Origin: an uncultured Bacilli bacterium
GTDB lineage: Bacteria; Bacillota_I; Bacilli_A; RF39; UBA660
Direction: 5' to 3'
NCBI GenBank assembly: GCA_910586635.1
Contig: CAJUJA010000005.1
Span: 33,904 to 44,161, forward strand
Length of the DNA stretch: 10,258 nt
Shown here: positions 5,940-10,258 of the stretch, piece after piece
Layout of the letters: each line of letters starts with the position of its first letter
Numbering within the stretch: position 1 is the first letter of the stretch
Notes under the pieces: model-generated
The model's database searches: none
What the model was told of the DNA's origin: nothing
Seen by the model: only the letters and a program-made list of their open reading frames with translations
Made by a program: the position numbers and the translations under genes

Positions 5940-7032
5940 ATGAGCTTTCAGTGGAAGTAGTAGCTGTTCCCGTATTCGTTTGAGGCGAAATAGCTTCAAC
6001 AGAAGGCACTACTGCTGAGGGAACCGGTGTTACTTCTTGAGTTTGAACTGGAATTACCTGAGTATTTTCCAAAGGATTTGCTCCTCCATATATCTGATGA
6101 TTATTTGTTTGGCTATCATTAACATTATTTACTGATGGATCTGCTCCTCCATAAATAGGAGTAGGACTTGACTGTTGTACTACAGGAGTATCGGTAATTG
6201 GAATAATCTCTGGTGTTACTGGAGTAGGTTCTGGTGCTACTACAGTTGGGGTTGTTGGTTCTTGTGATACCGGTGCCACTGGATTGATCATTGTAGGTTC
6301 TATATTCGATTCTGATGAATTTCCTTCTACTGGAGAAGTTGAAATTGTAGCATTAGCATCTGTTGGTATGCTATTAGTTGGGGTTACTGGTGGAATATTT
6401 GTTACTGGTATCATATCTGGTGTTCCGCTTCCTTGTTGCTCAATTACTGGAGTAACATTTGGTGTGATTGGATTATCAGTTATTGGAGCTACTCCTGGAG
6501 TTATCATCGTTGGAGTTTCCATTACTGGGGTATTTTCTTTTGGTATAGGTGCCTGATTATCCACTATTGGTGATACAGTAGGTTCCATTTGTGCTATTTG
6601 TGGACCCATGTCTTGTTGATCAATTGTTACAGCTTGTTCTGTTGTTGATGGTGTCGCTGAAATAGATGGTGTATCTTGTTGTACCATATTTTCTACCGGT
6701 GAAATAGTATTCATGCTATTACTATCAGCTGCTACCGATACACTTGGTTGTTCTGTAACATTCACACTTTCTGGAGTTGATGTTACTGAAGATTCTGGAC
6801 TAACATTTACTGAATTTAGATTTGCCATTTCCTCTGATGATGGATTTGTTAATGGAGGAAGTTCCATACCATTATTAGCATTATTATTTGTTGATTCAGT
6901 ATTATTATTTTTTACTTCTTTTTTAGCTTTTTTACCAGATGTTGTGATAAATATAATCAATGCTATAATCAGTAATAGAACCCCTCCTGTTATTAGCATT
7001 CCTGGTATTGTTAAAAACCATCCAAAATCCAT
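5938..7032 (-). CDS. Single-pass membrane protein with a long disordered Pro/Thr-rich tail
   Basis: I do not recognise a named family. From ATG 7032 the product is 364 aa. A second ATG two codons upstream (7038) is only three bases from the AAGGGAG ribosome site (7042-7048), while 7032 is nine bases away, so I prefer the shorter form. Residues 5-30 form one hydrophobic helix (FLTIPGMLITGG and a Leu/Ile-rich run), followed at once by lysines at 34, 35, 37 and 38. The rest is low-complexity Pro, Thr, Val, Ser, Asn and Gln, mildly acidic, with no cysteine. A short motif occurs twice near the end, IYGGADP (from 293) and IYGGANP (from 314). The lysine cluster after the helix predicts that the tail is cytosolic, which is odd for a Pro/Thr-rich tail. 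A wall-spanning role would need the opposite topology. There is no LPxTG or lipobox. It has its own promoter and a weak terminator. Confidence 0.8.
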   Translation of the reverse strand: MDFGWFLTIPGMLITGGVLLLIIALIIFITTSGKKAKKEVKNNNTESTNNNANNGMELPPLTNPSSEEMANLNSVNVSPESSVTSTPESVNVTEQPSVSVAADSNSMNTISPVENMVQQDTPSISATPSTTEQAVTIDQQDMGPQIAQMEPTVSPIVDNQAPIPKENTPVMETPTMITPGVAPITDNPITPNVTPVIEQQGSGTPDMIPVTNIPPVTPTNSIPTDANATISTSPVEGNSSESNIEPTMINPVAPVSQEPTTPTVVAPEPTPVTPEIIPITDTPVVQQSSPTPIYGGADPSVNNVNDSQTNNHQIYGGANPLENTQVIPVQTQEVTPVPSAVVPSVEAISPQTNTGTATTSTESS

Positions 7033-7072
7033 ATGCATCTACTCCCTTATTTTATTCTTATCATATACTATT

Positions 7073-7101
7073 ATCATAACAAAAAAAAGGGGCAATTGCA
7101 A
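7073..7101 (-). promoter_or_regulatory. Promoter of the Pro/Thr-rich membrane protein gene
   Basis: TTGCAA (7096-7101) is followed after 17 bp by TATGAT (7073-7078) on the minus strand, about 40 bp before the start codon. The -35 box lies inside the terminator hairpin of the upstream gene. Confidence 0.45.
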
Positions 7102-7117
7102 ACAATTCTTTCCCTTT
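7081..7117 (-). terminator. Rho-independent terminator of the rRNA-modification operon
   Basis: On the minus strand AAAGGG (7112-7117) pairs with CCCTTT further down, and an inner AATTG/CAATT stem closes a TTTG loop. The stem leads into eight T residues (7081-7088). It sits just after the pseudouridine synthase stop. The stem has small unpaired patches. Confidence 0.65.
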
Positions 7118-7125
7118 ACAACTTT

Positions 7126-7791
7126 TTACATTTTAAACAAACTCCAATAGGAATTATCTGGTGGTAATCTCTTAAACTCTAACCAATCTTTTTTCACTGG
7201 ATGGCAAAATTTTAAAAAATATGAAAAAAGTGCAATTTGTGTTTTATCTTTCTTTCCATATCGCTGATCTCCACATAGTGGATATCCCCTACTAGAAAAT
7301 TGGACCCTTATTTGATGATGTCTTCCTGTTTTTATTTGTATTTCTACTAATGTTTTATTTTCTTTTTTATTTCTTTGTAATACACGATAAGATAATTCTG
7401 CATATTTGCCCTCTTCTTTCGTTGTAACTATTGTATTTCCCTTTTTGTCCCTTAATAAATAATCAATCATAGTTCCGTCATTCCTAATCAAATAACCATC
7501 TATTACTGCTAAATACTTTTTTTCAAAGCAATGATTTTTTATATCTTTACTAAGACGAGCCGCTGCTTTAGACGTTTTCGCAAATACCATAACTCCTCCA
7601 ACAGGACGATCTAATCTATGCAGAAGACCCAAATAAACATTTCCTGGTTTATGATATTTTTCTTTTAAATATTGTTTGATCATAGTAGTCATATCCATAT
7701 CATCTGTAATATCCTTTTGACTTAAAACATTAGGGGGTTTTACAACTACAATAATATGGTTATCCTCGTATATTATCTTTAATGGATTCAT
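7126..7791 (-). CDS. RluA-family RNA pseudouridine synthase
   Basis: The enzyme converts specific uridines in rRNA (or tRNA) to pseudouridine. From ATG 7791 the product is 221 aa. A longer start at 7821 would reach 34 bases into the methyltransferase gene. ATG 7791 forms an ATGA overlap with the methyltransferase stop and has GGGAG five bases before it. The catalytic aspartate is D61 in LLHRLDRPVGG. Other family blocks are IIYEDNHIIVVVKPPNVLS near the start, EKKYLAVIDG (from 90), and KTGRHHQIRVQ followed by GYPLCGDQRYG. There is no S4 RNA-binding domain at the N-terminus, so it is a minimal catalytic-domain form like RluA, and not like RluD. The target nucleotide cannot be told from sequence. 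Translational coupling with an rRNA-methyltransferase-like gene points to ribosomal RNA. Confidence 0.92.
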   Translation of the reverse strand: MNPLKIIYEDNHIIVVVKPPNVLSQKDITDDMDMTTMIKQYLKEKYHKPGNVYLGLLHRLDRPVGGVMVFAKTSKAAARLSKDIKNHCFEKKYLAVIDGYLIRNDGTMIDYLLRDKKGNTIVTTKEEGKYAELSYRVLQRNKKENKTLVEIQIKTGRHHQIRVQFSSRGYPLCGDQRYGKKDKTQIALFSYFLKFCHPVKKDWLEFKRLPPDNSYWSLFKM

Positions 7792-8657
7792 TCTGACTCC
7801 CATCTTCCATAAATACCACATGGTAAGATTAATTTTCCATTAGTAATTGGTAATCCTATTTCTCCATGTATGATTTTTCCGTGATATTTTTTTTCAACAG
7901 TTATAGATAATAAATTATAAAGAGTAGTAGATGATATTCCTGTTGTATAAGAATTAATCAAAAAAAATAGGGGGTGATCGGTAAGAAGTTCGCAACAAAG
8001 TTGAACTAAATAAGCTAAATCTTTTTCTAAATTCCAAATTTCTTTATTACTCCCTCTTCCATAACTTGGAGGATCCATAATGATTGCATCATAGTGATTC
8101 TTTCTTCTTATTTCCCTTTTGACAAATTTAACTACATCATCAACAATATATCTAATATTCCCATCCTGCAATCCTGTAGATTTTACATTTTCCTTACACC
8201 ACTCTACCATTCCACGAGAGGAATCAACGTGTACTACACTTGCTCCCGCTTTTAATGCTGCCACTGTAGCACCACCTGTATAAGCAAATAAATTAAGAAC
8301 TTTTATTTCTCTTTTACTATCTTTAATTTTTTTCATAATAAAATCCCAGTTATAAGCCTGTTCAGGGAATAAACCAGTATGTTTAAATCCCATTTGTTTA
8401 ATATGAAAACTTAAATCTTTATACCTGATTAACCAGCTGGAGGGAGTATCCTTTAAATTTTCCCAATATCCTCCGCCTTTACTACTTCTATGATAAATCG
8501 CATGAATCTTATCTTTATACTTTTGGGCTAAATTTCCATGATCCCAAATAATTTGTGGATCAGGTCTTAGTAAATAAATATCTCTCCAGCGTTCTAATTT
8601 TTCTCCATTGGATGCATCGATAAGTTCATAATCTTTAAAGTCATTTGTTATTTCCAT
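7788..8657 (-). CDS. RlmI/RlmK-like SAM-dependent rRNA methyltransferase
   Basis: This 289-aa class I methyltransferase has the SAM-binding motif LNLFAYTGGAT at 121-131, an acidic ribose-binding residue at D145 (HVDSS), VDD at 172-174 and the DPPSYG motif at 195-200. The N-terminal part (LLRPDPQIIWDHG from 29, then FPEQAYNWDF from 97) is typical of the COG1092-type group that includes E. coli RlmI and the RlmK half of RlmKL. It lacks the N-terminal PUA domain of RlmI. Where RlmI has a Cys-containing SCSG-type motif, this protein has NSYTTG (235-240) without cysteine, so C5-cytosine chemistry is doubtful and an N-methyl product, as for RlmK, is easier to explain. AGGAGG (8663-8668) overlaps the stop codon of the upstream gene, and the stop overlaps the next start, so three genes are tightly coupled. 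Confidence 0.88.
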   Translation of the reverse strand: MEITNDFKDYELIDASNGEKLERWRDIYLLRPDPQIIWDHGNLAQKYKDKIHAIYHRSSKGGGYWENLKDTPSSWLIRYKDLSFHIKQMGFKHTGLFPEQAYNWDFIMKKIKDSKREIKVLNLFAYTGGATVAALKAGASVVHVDSSRGMVEWCKENVKSTGLQDGNIRYIVDDVVKFVKREIRRKNHYDAIIMDPPSYGRGSNKEIWNLEKDLAYLVQLCCELLTDHPLFFLINSYTTGISSTTLYNLLSITVEKKYHGKIIHGEIGLPITNGKLILPCGIYGRWESE

Positions 8658-8666
8658 AATATCCTC

Positions 8667-9125
8667 CTATTTATGATTACTCTCATGGATAAGTGCCTCA
8701 TATAATAAATCTACAATATGGTTAGATGGCTCTAAATGATATTTATTAATCATCCTTTCAATCACATCATCTGTAAAAGTCATATTTAAATAAGAAAATA
8801 TCGACTCTTTTTTATTTGGAATTTCTTTTAAGTAATTCCTAGTATATAGGTTGTCAATGATTAATAAATCATAATCTTCTATCCACTTTTTAAACTCCTT
8901 TATGATTTTACTAGAATAATTAACATATTTAAAGCTATCTCTGTCGTAACAAATCATTTTTTCAATATCTTGGTTAAATATTTTCTTAGGATTCAATCTA
9001 TAATCAAATCGATCCTTTAAAATCAGTCCATTTAATTTTAGAGCTGATAGTTGCACTATTTCTCCTCGTTTTTCATCGATTGCTGTCGGAATAATTTCCA
9101 AAATAATGTAGTTTCTTCCGTTCAC
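8667..9125 (-). CDS. DnaQ-like exonuclease-fold protein with degenerate active site
   Basis: The 152-aa product resembles the DEDD 3'-5' exonuclease fold (DNA polymerase III epsilon type). Residues 6-34 align with the first strands, IILEIIPTAIDEKRGEIVQL standing where active enzymes have a FDIETTGL...EIIQI pattern. The two first catalytic acids are changed: Asp to E10 and Glu to I12. The HN...FD motif has become DNLYTR (91-96), losing its Asp. Near the end, SNHIVD (134-139) keeps the last Asp (D139) but the normal His position is altered. It is therefore probably not a normal exonuclease and may act by binding or as a structural relic. The start is GTG 9125 with GGTGG just upstream, a moderate site. 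The stop TAG overlaps the methyltransferase ribosome site. An extended -10 box lies at 9147-9155. The fold assignment is by eye and moderate. Confidence 0.7.
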   Translation of the reverse strand: MNGRNYIILEIIPTAIDEKRGEIVQLSALKLNGLILKDRFDYRLNPKKIFNQDIEKMICYDRDSFKYVNYSSKIIKEFKKWIEDYDLLIIDNLYTRNYLKEIPNKKESIFSYLNMTFTDDVIERMINKYHLEPSNHIVDLLYEALIHESNHK

Positions 9126-9146
9126 TTTACCACCATCTTTTCTTTC

Positions 9147-9155
9147 ATTATATCA
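9147..9155 (-). promoter_or_regulatory. Extended -10 promoter before the DnaQ-like gene
   Basis: TGATATAAT on the minus strand combines a perfect TATAAT (9147-9152) with the TGn extension. The -35 position has no good match, as is usual for extended -10 promoters. It lies 21 bp before GTG 9125 and would drive the DnaQ-like, methyltransferase and pseudouridine synthase genes. Confidence 0.5.
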
Positions 9156-9161
9156 TAAATT

Positions 9162-9192
9162 AAAAATAATAATAGTTGCCCATTATTATTTT
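9162..9192 (-). terminator. A/T-only hairpin at the cysE stop, possible weak terminator
   Basis: An 11-bp inverted repeat of A and T only (9163-9173 and 9182-9192) closes an 8-base loop and overlaps the cysE stop codon. The T tail is short, so termination would be weak. Confidence 0.3.
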
Positions 9193-9689
9193 ACCTTTTC
9201 TGCAGGAATTCCTACTACTGTAGAATTTTCTAATACATCCTCTAAAACTACTGCATTAGCACCAACTTTAGAATTCCTACCAATTGTAATATCCCCTAAT
9301 ATTTTAGCACCACAACCAATGACTACATGATCTGAAATTGTAGGATGTCTTTTTCCTTTTCTATTAGAAATGCCACCTAAAGTTACCCCATGATAAAGCA
9401 TCACATCATCACCGATAATTGCAGTTTCGCCAATTACAACTCCCATACCATGATCTACAAAAAAGTTTTTACCAATAACCGCACCTGGATGAATTTCGAT
9501 TCCTGTTTTTCTTTTAGCCCTTTCACATAAAAATCTCGCAATAAAAAAGTGTTTTTTCAAATAAAAGTAATGTGAGATTTTATAGTATAATAATGCCTTA
9601 AAACAAGGATATAAAAGGGCTTCTTTTGTAGATTTTATAGCAGGATCCTTTTCTTTAATTGTGTTTATTAATGATTTTATATACCTCAT
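9186..9689 (-). CDS. cysE: Serine O-acetyltransferase
   Basis: The enzyme acetylates L-serine with acetyl-CoA to O-acetylserine, the carbon skeleton for cysteine. The 167-aa chain has a short helical N-terminus (1-62) followed by left-handed beta-helix hexapeptide repeats (TGIEIHPGAVIG from 62 through ITIGRNSKVGANAVVLEDV). The catalytic histidine is H80 in VDHGMGVVIGE, matching His158 of E. coli CysE. E65 stands where E. coli has Asp143. YHGVTLGG (99-106) and RHPTI (114-118) are further family blocks. It stops right after GIPAEKVK, so it lacks the C-terminal tail by which longer CysE proteins bind cysteine synthase and are feedback-inhibited. The N-terminal domain is also shorter than in E. 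coli. The start is ATG 9689 behind GAGGGG (9695-9700). A possible promoter TTACAG-17-TATATT lies just upstream. No T-box leader is visible in the 56-bp spacer. Confidence 0.93.
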   Translation of the reverse strand: MRYIKSLINTIKEKDPAIKSTKEALLYPCFKALLYYKISHYFYLKKHFFIARFLCERAKRKTGIEIHPGAVIGKNFFVDHGMGVVIGETAIIGDDVMLYHGVTLGGISNRKGKRHPTISDHVVIGCGAKILGDITIGRNSKVGANAVVLEDVLENSTVVGIPAEKVK

Positions 9690-9705
9690 AATATCCCCTC
9701 AATAT

Positions 9706-9734
9706 AATATATGAAAGGAATTTATGCTCTGTAA
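9706..9734 (-). promoter_or_regulatory. Possible promoter of cysE
   Basis: TTACAG (9729-9734) and TATATT (9706-9711) are 17 bp apart on the minus strand. The predicted transcript start falls at the ribosome site, which leaves almost no leader, so the match may be fortuitous and cysE may be read from the upstream gene. Confidence 0.3.
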
Positions 9735-9745
9735 GGTCATCGGTA

Positions 9746-10258
9746 TTACTTATGAACTAAAACTTTAGTATTTAATTTAGTATTTTCATATAATTTTTTC
9801 ACCTTTTTATATGGAGTATTCACACATCCATGACTACCATTATTTTTATAAATATTACCACCAAATTCTGTTCTATTAGAATCATGAATGTAGTATGCCT
9901 TATAAAATTTCAATACATATTTTGAAAATGATGTATATTTTGATTTTGTAATGGGATCAAATCCATTCATTGTATAATTTTCATTTTTTGCATACACAGT
10001 AAATAATCCCGTAACTGTAGGTAATGTGTTTCGCCCTGTAACCACATTTGTAGAAAGGAATTTTTCTCCATCTTTATAATATGTTAACTTTTGATCTGAA
10101 ATATCTATTTCTATATAGGTCTTACCTAAATTAGCCAGATTTTTACTTTTAACATATCCTTCCCTTCCTTTATATTGTATTAGGGACCATCCATTTTGGG
10201 TTGTTCCTATTTCTTTTAGTTTTTGATATTCTCCAACTTTACGAACTTCATCGCTTTC
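9746..10258 (-). CDS. SH3b and L,D-transpeptidase (YkuD) protein; N-terminus cut by window edge
   Basis: The frame is open to the window edge and 170 residues are visible. Residues 1-45 look like a bacterial SH3 domain (KLKEIGTTQNGWSLIQYKGR then EGYVKSKNL), which binds the cell wall. Residues 46-170 form a YkuD catalytic domain: IEIDISDQKLTYYKDGEK as the first strands, VVTGRNTLPTVTGLFTV, then H125 (YYIHDS) and the catalytic motif SHGCVN with H143 and nucleophile C145. Such enzymes cross-link peptidoglycan stems or attach proteins to them outside the membrane. A signal peptide or membrane anchor should lie upstream, out of view. A GTG at 10045 could be mistaken for a start, but it falls inside the YkuD domain. 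The stop is 56 bp before cysE and no terminator is visible between them. Confidence 0.92.
   Translation of the reverse strand, partial: ESDEVRKVGEYQKLKEIGTTQNGWSLIQYKGREGYVKSKNLANLGKTYIEIDISDQKLTYYKDGEKFLSTNVVTGRNTLPTVTGLFTVYAKNENYTMNGFDPITKSKYTSFSKYVLKFYKAYYIHDSNRTEFGGNIYKNNGSHGCVNTPYKKVKKLYENTKLNTKVLVHK

Noticed and set aside
6284..7150. Open frames on the plus strand, 6284-6556 and 6713-7150.
   Set aside because: They lie antisense to the low-complexity Pro/Thr-rich gene; its repeated composition creates long hydrophobic frames on the other strand, and I see no ribosome sites for them.
7792..7821. Longer start of the pseudouridine synthase.
   Set aside because: It would reach 34 bases into the methyltransferase gene, while ATG 7791 gives the usual ATGA overlap with a good ribosome site.
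9690..9745. T-box or other riboswitch before cysE.
   Set aside because: The spacer is only 56 bp and holds no antiterminator motif or T-run.
9746..10045. GTG 10045 as the start of a short transpeptidase.
   Set aside because: The frame continues upstream with the first YkuD strands and an SH3b domain to the window edge.

Overview
The window is AT-rich DNA from a low-GC Gram-positive bacterium (Bacillota). Supporting signs are AGGAGG-type ribosome sites, a SpoVS homologue, an L-lactate dehydrogenase close to the Bacillus type, an SH3b-YkuD cell-wall enzyme and type VII (WXG/LXG-like) secretion substrates. TGA is used as a stop (at the methyltransferase end) and Trp is TGG, so the code is standard and not the Mycoplasma type. 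I infer a gut Bacilli or Clostridia lineage. I cannot name the species.

Region 1 (1-3027) is a type VII secretion effector locus. A minus-strand pair runs from a small helical partner (77 aa) to a large LXG-like polymorphic toxin. The toxin's C-terminal effector end and any immunity gene lie beyond position 1. Divergent from this pair is a 209-aa protein with two WXG hairpins fused in tandem. The two transcripts share a 190-bp spacer with a promoter on each strand and a perfect 11-bp inverted repeat beside the plus promoter.

Region 2 (about 3028-4525) is an island holding one gene for an HD-domain phosphohydrolase-like protein. Closely matching pairs of 11-bp phased TTTACTACT repeats flank it, with a recombinase-core-like dyad on its right. 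It looks like cargo or a remnant of a tyrosine-recombinase element. No integrase is present.

Region 3 (4526-10258) is chromosomal housekeeping, all on the minus strand. It reads in transcription order from the right edge: a partial SH3b/L,D-transpeptidase; a short serine O-acetyltransferase; a DnaQ-fold protein with decayed active-site residues; a RlmI/RlmK-like rRNA methyltransferase; a RluA-family pseudouridine synthase; a terminator; a membrane-anchored Pro/Thr-rich disordered protein; L-lactate dehydrogenase; and SpoVS. The DnaQ-like, methyltransferase and pseudouridine synthase genes overlap or abut and are probably co-translated.

The most unusual content is the tandem-WXG protein beside the truncated toxin, and the repeat-flanked HD gene.
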